Source: Rhabditoides inermis (Eukaryota; Nematoda; Chromadorea; Rhabditida; Rhabditidae). From it: DNA of 64,000 bases. The notes under the pieces were generated by a model. That model searched no databases, was not told the origin of the DNA, and saw only the letters and a program-made list of their open reading frames with translations. The position numbers and the translations under genes were made by a program. Numbering within the stretch: position 1 is the first letter of the stretch; the number at the start of each line of letters is the position of its first letter. The stretch lies in NCBI GenBank assembly GCA_963966185.1, contig CAWZYM010000250.1, positions 124,001 to 188,000 on the forward strand, given 5' to 3'. This document shows positions 36,793 through 51,564 of the stretch, piece by piece.

Positions 36793-37085
36793 AGAATGAA
36801 AATGCGGAAAAATGCTTCGAATAGTGACGTGAATTTCACATGTTGTGCAGTTTCGTGCAACACAACGTGTATGTCTTCAAATAACCTAGCGCATTGTGAA
36901 TGGTAATCGAACCCTTGGCAGCTCGCAACGATCGCGCGCTGGCGACGCGTGTCATCAATGCTTATACTGCGCCATCGAGTCTCATACAGAGAGGTCATTG
37001 AATTTCGCAGATATGTCTGATCGTAATCTCTCATCATTGTACACTGAAGAGGCCAGTGGAGCTCGATGGGTGCTCTCAACCACTG

Positions 37086-37172
37086 CCACTGTGGCGCAGT
37101 GGTAGTGTGCGCCGCCAGCGCACAATCGCTTCGACCTGTCCACGGGTTCGATTCCTACTCATGGCAGCGTTT
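37086..37172 (+). ncRNA. tRNA-like sequence
   Basis: A-box TGGCGCAGTGGTAGTG and B-box GGGTTCGATTCC are present, with an anticodon-like hairpin (GTGCG, seven-base loop, CGCAC) between them and a long variable segment. The base before the would-be anticodon GCC is C rather than the nearly invariant U, so this is probably a tRNA pseudogene or a tRNA-derived SINE. Confidence 0.5.
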
Positions 37173-37716
37173 TGGATATTTGATGACAAACGTATTGTAA
37201 TGCACAAAACTGCACAACATGTCAAATGTCACGGATGGCATATAGGATATCCAATCCGACTATAATCCGGCGCTCCTGTTTCTCACAGTAAAAGGTATAG
37301 TATACTGATGATTTCTCTAACTTCATGGCTATTCCGACAATGGGTCAGTATGCAACAAAAAACAGTTTTTAAGTTTTTTTCAACATTCTGTATTTGTACT
37401 GACTTTTATGAAGAAAAAACTATTATGAAAAATCACATATGTTTTTATATGATATGTTTTTAAAGCGATTATAAATGAATCTTGAAATTTTTCGAAAAAA
37501 AGTGACTCCGTTGTGTTCACTGATGCACTGATAGTTCGCCTCTGTCACCGTGGCCAGTCCATGGCTTCCGACAAACGTGTGTTGTTTGCCAAAAGTCCCC
37601 CACTTTGAAGAAGGATGGATACACCAAACTGCACCAAAAATAATGCAAAGGCGATTGTTGTGAGCATAATTTTGATGGAACATACTTAGTTCGCAAAACT
37701 CCGGTATGACTCTGAT

Positions 37717-38000
37717 TTATTCATTACAACACAACGTTATCATCATTTCATATACATATGTATGCCCTAGCGCCCATGATTGCTGTATCGTCAACATAGG
37801 AAATACTCTATAACTTCCCGTTACGACCGTTTTGACGCAGCCAGCGCGCACAAATAGCAAATAGCTACCCGCCGCAACATTTTTGACTGTTTGTTTTACT
37901 TCGTCATTGTGAAAAAAATCATAGTGAACAAACATGTGATCGTCATGCTCGACTTCTGTATCGACGACATGGCCTGCGATAGTCTCTATGGCCTGCAACG
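37717..38000 (-). CDS. Possible terminal exon of an unknown gene
   Basis: After an acceptor-like ccgttgcag an open segment reads AIETIAGHVVDTEVEHDDHM and runs to a stop at about 37717. Sequence just upstream (38000-38150) is also open in parts but could not be joined with confidence. No family was recognised. It may be a gene relic. Confidence 0.3.
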
Positions 38001-38150
38001 GAGTGAATTTCGATCGCGATGTTGCAGTTCGTGTCGGTGGTCGCCTCTTCCTTCACCAAATCCATGAGATGAATGAGTTTTGTTGGACAGTGATCTGTTG
38101 TGAAAGTCGACCAGCTGCATAAACTGCAGCCACTTTTTCTTGGCTTTCGA

Positions 38151-38719
38151 AAACAAAAGTGATTTTTTGTAAATGTTAAGAGTATAACAATTATAGGAAT
38201 TTGATTACAATCACAAGACAATGAAATCAGCTGTTATAAGAGTCCATGTCCCTACAAGAAATATATAAACAACAATCAAGCGTTGCCAGATTGATATTAT
38301 GCACACAGTCTAAGGTATGTATACTGTGTATTACTAGTTTTCTATCCTTTGGTTTGCTGTGTTACAACTTTTTTATCGTTCAATGTGCATTAGTTGTTTT
38401 CTATCGAAAAAATGTGTACTGTTTGATTACATAAAGCAATTCAACGCAATTCATTCATTCTCGGTCTCCTCACATTCACTTTTCGTTAGCGTCTGTTTTG
38501 CGTTTTTTCTGCACTAATTATTTTATCTTCGTGCGTCTTTTTAATAATGATGATCAATGTTGTATAATGTATTATTATGATATTATGTGTTTTGAATTCG
38601 ATATCGCGCCCACCTCTTTAGCGCTGTTTTTCTTAGTTTGTGAAACGTGAAACGTTCGATAAGCGTTATCTTGAAGGAAGTGGAAGCGGCTTTCTCGTAC
38701 CAGCTGGTCAATTGCTGTC
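38151..38719. other. Intergenic region upstream of the glucosylceramidase homologue
   Basis: No coding exon was recognised. The stretch is AT-rich and would contain the promoter of the gene that starts at 38720, but no TATA box or trans-splice acceptor stood out. Confidence 0.4.
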
Positions 38720-39207
38720 ATGCGGTGTGCTTGGCTTTTGCTCGCCGCAGTTGCTGCGTGTTGCGGTGAGAATGTTCTAGTTATTTCATTTGTAAAACAG
38801 TTATAAGTGTCGTCAACTTTTAATATAATTGATCGTATACAAATAACACAAAACCGTAATACATTTGCAGGAGCGTCCCGCCCGTGTGCTTCACGTGTCT
38901 ACCAGACCAAGTTTGGAGGGGGCAGCGTGTGCGTGTGCAATGCCACCTACTGCGATGACATTGAGACAGTCGGGGAGCTGCGCAAGGGACAGGTGGACAG
39001 ACTATTCACTTGAAGAGGGGAGTGAAAGTATTGCAGGCCGCTGTCTATCTCAGTACATCTAATGGATCCCGTCTCTCGCGGGCGACCATCCAATTCCAGG
39101 AAAGCACAACAACCAGTGGGTGGCATTGCCAAGGTTACCTATACTGATTTCGTGCAGGTTCTGCGTATAATCTGCGCGTGTTTGCAAAGGATTTATATCA
39201 GAGGGTA

Positions 39208-39266
<59 letters not shown>

Positions 39267-42000
39267 GGGAGAGAGAGATTCAGGTGGAAGGCTTTGGCGG
39301 GGCATTCACTGATTCTGCTGGCATCAACCTGGAGAAGATTGGGCATAAAATGACAGACGATATCATCGAGGCATACTTTGGAGAAAATGGCAAGTACTTC
39401 CTTGTGCTTGTTATCGTGGTGCATTACTTATAAACAATCATCAGCAACACTCTGTAATGCAAGCAGCTGTTTTTGTGTTCAGAAAAACAGCAATGTTTAG
39501 TAGAACCGTGGAGTTTTCAAATTCAAATCATTCTAATTATGCCACACAACACTCGAACGACTTTCCGTGGCCTTTATGCATTTCGCCGTTTAGAGATGGT
39601 TGATGGTTGCTGAGACGTGAACATTGACAGCGAGTGTCACTTGTTGTTTTGTTGAGGTATCGGGTACACGATCGGCCGCGTTCCGATCGCGAGTTGCGAC
39701 TTCTCCACACATGTGTACTCCTACGACGAGACTCCCGGAGACTTCAATCTCACCTCGTTCAAACTCACCAGGGAGGACTATGTTTACAAGATTCCCTACA
39801 TCAAGAAGGCGCAGCAGGCAGCGAGTGGACTGAGGTGAGGAATGAAACGCCTGCATCGAGAGAGAGAGAGAGAGAGAGAAACGGGGTTGAGACTGTTCGC
39901 GACGCCGTGGTCGTCTCCTGGCTGGATGAAGACTAGCGGGGCGATGGACAAGCCCGGGGAGCTGATCTCGGACCGCAACGGCCCGTACAGCGAGACGTTC
40001 GCCAACTACATAGTTCGGTTCGCGGAGGAGTACGCAAAGGTAGACGCTCAGCCCTAGCCACTGTGTGTACGATGATAGTTAGATAGTTCATTGTTTATAT
40101 TTGAAATAGTTTCGTGTGAAAGGGGGAATGGTGTGTACAAATCGAAAACACATGAGTACTAACTAATAACAACGTTGTGTACGTGCGAAACGGTATGTAT
40201 GAGTTATTCAATAATACATTGTTATCAAGTAGTAGAACACCAATAATTGCATTCAACAAAGCAGTTTGTAGATTACTGTAAAAGGAGTTCAGACATAGGA
40301 CATAGTAGAGGGTAGAGCGCTTGCAGCTCAAACAAGGTGCTCGAGCCTGAATCTTTGAGTCTCTAGTGTCGCGCAATATTACCGCAAGCTGCTCTGAACT
40401 AGCCCACTGCTATTGACTCATTGCGAGGATAGAATTTTGGAGTCTGAAGATCACTGGACTGAAGAGTATCTTTCAGGAGAACATCTCGTTCTGGGCGGTG
40501 ACGCCGGACAACCAGCCGACCAGCGGCAACGACAACGACGCCACCTTCCAGTGCATGTACATGGATGCAGAAATGGAACGGTGAACCACCCTTCTATACT
40601 TTTTTATGAGAAAATCTGACGCAATATCAAAATATCATCTCTTTGGCTGACTTCAAGATACTGGGTTTCCGCAAATGGATGACCGTTTCAAGGCGTGGTT
40701 GAATGATACGACGGCCAAGCGAACGTTGGACGCTGGAACGTGGCAATACCAACATGTTGCAGTGATTTCATCCGGGACCACCTCGGGCCTGCGCTGTCGT
40801 CGTCTCCCGCCACCAACGACACCCGAGTGATCATTGTCGACGATCAAAGGATGTACTTCCCGCACTTCCCCGATGTGGTCATGGGGGTGCGTCAAAAGAC
40901 TAAAACCGCATTTCAAGATTACAGAGTGTCATAAATTTCGAAAAAAATGGGATCAAAATTACAGAGTGTCATAAATTTCGAAAAAAGGGATCAAATTGAC
41001 ACGCGTTTGCCTATTATACATGCTTTGAGCGAGATTTGGTTTGTACTTTGCAGGATTCCTCGGCGGCGCAATACGTGATTGGAATGGGTGTGCACTGGTA
41101 TGCGAACGACATGGCCCCGCCCACTGTCCTCTCACTCGCTCACGACAGCCATCCGGAAGTGTTCATATTGGGAACCGAGGTGGGGGAAAGTGAACCACGA
41201 GCTGACAATTGTTCGGATAGCGGTAGGAGAATAGTTGAATAGTTTGACCTGTTTTGTTCTTTTAGGACTAAAGTAAGAGAATAATTTAATCTGCTCCGCT
41301 CTCATAAGACTCAGATATGGAAAGAATTAAAATCACTGCAGGCTTGTAACGGTTTCATGCCTGGCGATCACCGACCTATCCTCGGCAACTGGACCAGGGC
41401 TGAGAGATATGCGTACGACATTATCACGGTGAGTGCGAACATGACAATGACAAGGAACATGATGTTGTGTGTAGACGATGAATCACTGGTCGAGCGGCTG
41501 GACGGATTGGAATCTGGTGCTCGACATGCAGGTAGTATATGAAACGAGACAGGAAGTGATGCACGAAACTATCAGGGTGGACCGAACTGGGCGAACAACT
41601 TCGTCGACGCTCCGATCATCGTGAATTCGGAAAAGGGCGAATATTACCGACAGCCTATGTTCTATGCGTTGGGACACTTCAGGTGAAATGAAATAACGTG
41701 AGACAATTCTTTTCGATTCTAGCAAGTTCGTTCGTCCTGGATTCCATCGCGTTCACCTCGACAGCCCTTTGCCGGGAGACTGTGAAGCGATCGCGTTCGT
41801 CGATCCCACAGGCAAGTCTCATCACTGCTCATCAGAATGTGGTCTTGGTTTCAGGCGGTCGTCGAGTGGCGGTGGTTCAAAACACGGGTGACTCATCTCA
41901 TCTCATTTCGTTCACGGATGTGGAGCACGACGGCTGGTCGATCGAGCTGACCTTGCCATCACAATCTCTCATGACAGTTGTCTGGGAAGACCCGAAGTGA
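38720..42000 (+). CDS. Glucosylceramidase homologue (GH30), acid/base Glu replaced
   Basis: Fifteen exons (38720-38765, 38871-38992, 39037-39115, 39158-39204, 39284-39389, 39657-39834, 39892-40039, 40477-40580, 40763-40886, 41054-41179, 41342-41428, 41475-41531, 41576-41682, 41723-41811, 41855-42000) splice in frame. A signal peptide ([15 protein letters not shown]) is followed by [100 protein letters not shown] and [10 protein letters not shown], all hallmarks of lysosomal acid beta-glucosidase. The nucleophile region reads FILGTEACNG, with Glu present. The acid/base motif, NEP in active enzymes, reads TPDNQP here (codons at about 40504-40521), so the proton donor is Gln. Two introns start with GC (39390 and 41812). 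Glucosylceramide hydrolysis is the family role, but this copy may be impaired or have another job. Confidence 0.92.
39208..39279. repeat. (GA)n microsatellite filling a short intron
   Basis: The tract occupies most of the 79-base intron 39205-39283 of the glucosylceramidase homologue and ends just before the acceptor. Confidence 0.95.
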
Positions 42001-42036
42001 ACAACAACACAAAAAAAAATACTCGCGATGTGACGC

Positions 42037-42042
42037 AATAAA
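42037..42042 (+). terminator. Polyadenylation signal
   Basis: AATAAA lies 37 bases after the stop of the glucosylceramidase homologue. Confidence 0.6.
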
Positions 42043-42244
42043 CTATTTTTAGAATTTAAATTTCGCGGTAGTTTTGGTAATTAAACATCATTGTGAAAGT
42101 TTCTGCAACACGACTGCACGATTTTTTTTCATTTCCGTCGTAGAATTTTGAATTGTTTATCATGGTTTGGTTTGTTTTGTTTGTTTGTTTTTGTTTGTTT
42201 TTTTGCAAATGTTTGCTTATGACGCCTATTTTTTAGAATCGACC

Positions 42245-46784
<4,540 letters not shown>

Positions 46785-47052
46785 GAGGAGACCGTGCATG
46801 TTGTGCCGTATATCGTCTCGCACTATTATCTACTGACGTACTATGTAAATTGTAGAATTGTATAGTTATCTCATTTATCTAATTCACTTTGTTCATGTTA
46901 TTGTTAGAGTTATGTGTTCTGTGTCAGGCTTATTGTATTCACTTCCATAGAAACTTTATTTGTTTTTGTTCCTTGTTATCTTTTTTTGGATCGCGGCACA
47001 CGGATTGTGGATCTATCATGTCATGTGAGATAAACTGTTGGTGGCAGCTCAC

Positions 47053-48277
47053 TTTGCGCTCCACTCCTCGGAAAGCATGACGTAGACGAGGCATGTAGTC
47101 GGTACCGCCATTGTAACCAAATACAGACATCTAGAAATGGTTAACGAATTAGCGACCTGTCACGTCATTGCGGAGAATTAAATCGTGCGTTGTTTTTGCA
47201 ACTCGTGCAATGTGTCAACACGCGAGGCAAGTCCAATGCAAACAAGGACAGCTATAATATTATTCAGGGTTCAGGGAGATCGCCGGGCCACGGTAAAAAA
47301 TTATTCTACCCTCTAGTCGCATTTGATCTACCCAAGCGTGCGCATTCAAACGCTAATATCGATCAAAGAAGCCGGCACGCGAATCAAAGAGCCCGCGGCA
47401 CACTCGAACCTTTTCCGCGCTCTGATCTCTTCGCTTGCGACTGATGAGTTTCGACAAGTGCCCCCGGCTGTCAATAACAGAAACTCCTCCAAGCGGCGAC
47501 TATATTGTCACGGCTGGAATTTGCACAGTCGACAACTGCGCGCAAGCAGACAGCTCCGCAAAGCACGCGACTTGGGAATCACCAGCAAGAGCCACATCGC
47601 AACTATTTCTTGACTGAAATGGAAATCGCTACGCGCCCATTCACTCGCGTCTACATAGAGGGAGCGGCGAGCGCGCAGGCCGCCCAAAAAGGGGCGAGTC
47701 GCGTGCTTTGCGGGGCTGTCTGCTCGCGCGCAATTGTCGACTGTGCAAATCCAGCCGTGACAATATAAAATATACAACTATCTGTACCGTGATTGCACAA
47801 GCCACACGTAACATGACTCCATGAAGTTAGCGTAACCAAACAACAGCAAAGTTGGATCCACCTGTTTGAAACATACAACATACATACATGTAATTTTTAT
47901 ATCACTCATTGACTATTCACGGCTCGGCCCGCTCATCGCCGCGCGCCCATATCGCTTGTCACAGTCGCGCGCCGCGCCGCGTGGGAATCTTCAAAGGCGG
48001 CATGCACTGAATTTGCACTTTGCAATGGCGGCCGCGCTGCGCGGGCTGATGCGGCGCGTGCCACTCGCTGTGACAGCGGCGAGCGATCAGCGGGCCGAGC
48101 CGTGCTATTTGTATGTGCCTCTTATTTGCCAGCGTGCGGTCGCGTGCCTTCTCCTGGTTGTTCTCGAAGACGATGAAACACCTGGAAACGTTTTTTGCGA
48201 TGCAGGGGATGACAAGCATTAGCAACAACACGTACGCATCCATGGGACCACGGGACCACCGCAACCCGTATTGTTGC
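47053..48277 (-). CDS. Exons of a multi-pass membrane protein, possibly a chemoreceptor
   Basis: Three minus-strand exons are recognisable: about 48135-48277 (QQYGLRWSRGPMDAYVLLLM, then LVIPCIAKNVSRCFIVFENN), 47788-47861 (VDPTLLLFGYANFMESCYVW) and 47053-47130 (CLYLVTMAVPTTCLVYVMLS). The last two join in frame, and the hydrophobic stretches look like consecutive membrane segments near the end of a receptor-type protein. Start, end and the join of the first exon are not found. Both intervening introns contain MITEs, which may have damaged the gene. Confidence 0.4.
47285..47500. repeat. Dispersed repeat family E, copy 1
   Basis: It matches 57258-57492 with substitutions, with shared stretches such as CAATAACAGAAACT and GATCAAAGAAGCCGGCA. 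Copy 1 directly abuts the element at 47501-47767. Confidence 0.7.
47501..47767. mobile_element. MITE family B, long-armed variant
   Basis: Inverted arms of about 70 bp start TATATTGTCACGGCTGGA and are inverted at the right end. The centre shares GAAATCGCTACGCGCCCATT with family B elements at 5282 and 58211. Confidence 0.8.
47919..48109. mobile_element. MITE with ACGGCTCGGCCCGCT ends
   Basis: ACGGCTCGGCCCGCT at the left is inverted as AGCGGGCCGAGCCGT at the right, and the inner arms continue to pair imperfectly (TGTCACAG). The ends resemble family B (ACGGC...CGG). Confidence 0.75.
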
Positions 48278-48840
48278 CTATCCGGAATCCGGACCCACCA
48301 CGTATTTGACTTTTGAACAGACCTCTTACTGCTAAAAATGAAATTTCGCAGTCTCAACTCGTTGTATTACTGTGCTTTACCGTAACCTTACTGTATTTCA
48401 CATTACCATATGCTACTAAACCAAACTCGAGATAAATATTCTGATTTTGATTTTGATGTTGAATGTAAGTAATTATATGTAGTTTGTTGAAACTTGTTGT
48501 GCTATTGTGCAACATGTGCACGGTCGTCGGGTTGTTGTCCTTTTGATGAGTGATGCACTGTTGATGACAGATTGCTATGCGCGCGCAGAGGTTTTTCACA
48601 CCCGGTGTGGTTTGGTGTTGCGAATGCGAACCGGGAACAGAGAAACGGATATTGCGCCGCCGCTTGTTTGTGTTTACATGTGTAACAAGAAAAGTACACC
48701 TCTGGGTTGACAAGTGCACTAGTGCCCTACAAACAACGAAAAATGGATGCGTTGCATAAGTACATAAGGCAGGACATGTGAGAGGTTAGCATCTTACCCT
48801 TCGTTTGACCTTGTCATATTGATAATAGTACCTACTTTTC
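48278..48840. other. Intergenic region upstream of the flavin monooxygenase
   Basis: No gene was recognised. Confidence 0.4.
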
Positions 48841-48841
48841 A
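48834..48841 (+). promoter_or_regulatory. Candidate trans-splice acceptor
   Basis: A pyrimidine-rich ACTTTTCAG ends at about 48841, 28 bases before the flavin monooxygenase ATG, the usual position for spliced-leader addition in nematodes. Confidence 0.45.
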
Positions 48842-48869
48842 GGACTTGTAATAATAATAATTAATAACA

Positions 48870-51327
48870 ATGGTGGTCGGCAAGAAGCGCATCTGTGTGA
48901 TCGGAGCGGGAGCATCGGGACTACCGGCAATTCGGTGAGTAGTCAGAGATGAAATATATATTGGCTTGTGATACTATGACTTTTAGCAATGCTCTCGACT
49001 ACGGATGCGAGGTGGTGTGCTACGAAGCACAGGACACGATCAGTGGACTGTGGCGCTACAAGCCCGACGAGACCGAGCGTGAGAAGAGAGAGAAGAGCGA
49101 AAAAAAGCAATAGACACTTGCAGACTCGTCGGTGATGAAGTCGACGGTGATCAACACGTCCAAGGAGCTGACGTCGTACTCGGACTTTCCTCCGCCGGCC
49201 GAGATGGCTAACTACATGCACAACCGACACATGGTCGTGTACCACGAGATGTACGCGCAGCAGCACGGTCTCATGCCGCACATCAAGTTCGGACACAAGG
49301 TGAGGCGGGTCACACTGTTTTTTTTCAATCGTAACCTTTTGTCGTGATCGTGTTATGCTCTTCACTTTATGTAGGAAGATAGCATTAGTCAAAATAAATA
49401 ATGCAGGTGATGAACGTGGCGCGTGCGGACGACTACGACTCGACCGGCCGGTGGACGGTGGTGTGCAAGACTCCGTGAGTGAGAAGTGAGCTGGCAAGAA
49501 CACGTGCAACACTTCAGTGACAACCTCATGCATGTGGAGGTGTTCGACGGGGTGCTGGTGTGCACGGGGCATCACGCCAAGGAGTACCGCCCGCCCATGT
49601 GGCCCGGACAGGCACAGTTCAAGGGACGCATCACACACGCACACAGCTACAAGACATCGCATCGTGCGTATAGTTCTGTTTCTATTATGAAATTCAGTTG
49701 TTCAACGAGTACTGATTACGCTGCTCAATAAGTGAAACATAGATGTGCAAGTGCTTTTTCAGCGTTCGAGGACAAGACGGTGGTGATCATTGGCGTGGGC
49801 AACTCGGGCATCGACATCGCAGTGGAGACGAGCCGCTGCGCCAAGCAGGTGTACCTGTCGACCCGCCGCGGCTGCTGGGTGCTGCACCGCGTCGACTGGG
49901 CAGGCAGCATGTTCGACGGCAATCTCAACAACCGCCTCTTCCACAACATGAAGCGCGTCGTTCCTGAGTGCATCATGGAGCCCATCCTGCAGGCCAAGAT
50001 CAACTTCAACTGGGACCACGAGGCGTACGGCATGAAACCCAAGCACGGACTCTTCGCGTAAGTAGCACTTCATCTTCTTTTCACTATCATCTTTTGCAGC
50101 ACTCACCCTTCCGTCAACGACGACCTCGCCAACCGGATTGCCAACGGCACGGTGCGCGTGCGCAAGAACATCTCGCGCTTCACGGAGACGGGTGTCGTGT
50201 TCGAGGACGGAACCGTGGTCGAACAAGTCGATGAGGTGAGCATTCACATGCATAGCTTGACTCATCCTATTGTTCAGGTGGTGCTGGCTACGGGCTACTC
50301 GTTCGAGTTTGACGCGGTCGAGGATGGAAAGCTGATCCGCGTCGACGACAACAAGGTCGACCTCTACCAGTACATGTTCCCGCCCGAGACCGCCGACCAC
50401 AACACGCTGGCTGTGATCGGACTCGTGCAGGTAAGTGATTCTATGACGAGTTCGCAATACTCATAGCGATACTTGTTCAGCCGGTCGGCTGCCTCTCGCC
50501 CATTGCCGAGATGCAGTCACGCGTCTTCATGGAAGCCATCACTGGAGGACTTGAGCTTCCCGGACCGCAGGTAACTGTTATTTATTAAGACCAGTCGGAG
50601 TCGCACCAATGCACTTCTCCTCCTTGTTATGTGGAGATGATTTCGCCATCACATGCCCTCGCTGAGAAAATGCAAACCCGGCGCCAGCATGTGAGACGCG
50701 CACTTTCTGGGGTATATAAGCGGCGCATGAGCGTCACTTACAGACAGACGGACGGACAGTCCGTTTTCTATATATTAGGACGTTCATTGACTGAATTCCG
50801 ATTCAGAACATGCGCCGGCTGATCGCCGCGAAGCAGGACGAGATGCGGCGCCGCTACGTCGACTCGCGTCGGCATACTATCCAGGCGAGTACATCGATAG
50901 TTACATGTAAAACATCTTGAAATGTTAGGTGGACTACATTCCGTACATGGACGAGCTGGCGGGGTTGATCGACTGCCGGCCGCGCATGTGGCGCGCGCTT
51001 TTCACCGACCCCGCTCTGTGGTGGAAGCTCGCTTTCGGCCCCAACGCCGCTTACGTCTACAGGCTCTGGGGTGAGTATCGATTCTATCCTACGCTCTTTG
51101 AACACAATGTTCCAGGTCCGAAGCCGTGGACGGGTGCTCGTGAGGCGATCATGTCGCTGCAGGACCGCGTGAAGACTGGACTGCGCGCCGACTACAGGCC
51201 CGCTCCATCAGGTGTCTCGTACCGCACTCTCTTCCTTCTCTTCGCTGCGCTCATGGCCGTTCTGCGCTGGTCGGCTGTACGCAACGCGCTTAACACAATG
51301 GCTGAGGCTGCCGGTGGAGCCAAGTGA
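48870..51327 (+). CDS. Flavin-containing monooxygenase
   Basis: Twelve exons (48870-48934, 48987-49078, 49124-49299, 49407-49474, 49518-49663, 49763-50057, 50100-50235, 50278-50430, 50481-50570, 50807-50884, 50929-51070, 51116-51327) join in frame to about 515 residues, the normal size. Family marks are the FAD-binding CVIGAGASGLPAIR, the FMO signature FKGRITHAHSY, the NADPH-binding VVIIGVGNSGIDIAVETSRC, the ATGY motif (VVLATGYSFEFD) and a C-terminal hydrophobic anchor (TLFLLFAALMAVL). The enzyme would use NADPH and oxygen to oxidise soft nucleophiles (N, S) at the endoplasmic reticulum. The tenth intron (donor at 50885) is GC-AG. Confidence 0.95.
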
Positions 51328-51564
51328 GCTGCCACGTATATACGCTCCTATTCGATACTTTCAGAACCACATTCATGCAACTGCTCGACGCGGTCCGATT
51401 GGTCGCCATGCCTCACTTCCCCATCAACGACGAATAGATCCAATGTGTTGTAAACTAACAACTGATAAACGTATACTATTACTATTGAAACATGCATTTA
51501 TTAATTCATCACATACAAAGTTATTATAATAAATAGATGCGTGGTCAGAACGCATTTGATCGAT
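51328..51564. other. Convergent 3' region between the monooxygenase and the polyprotein gene
   Basis: AATAAA on the plus strand (51528-51533) and AATAAA on the minus strand (51497-51502) lie past each other, so the two 3' UTRs probably overlap. Confidence 0.5.

Larger units (their letters stand above)
34562..37085. other. Intergenic region, no gene supported
   Basis: AT-rich with a long AT microsatellite and a minisatellite. Open stretches on the minus strand at 34974-35243 and 36384-37079 are AT-rich or repeat-driven and lack splice support. Confidence 0.45.

Noticed and set aside
36384..37079. 231-codon open frame rich in SFFPLASP repeats
   Set aside because: It is driven by a 35-bp minisatellite, with no splice or domain support.
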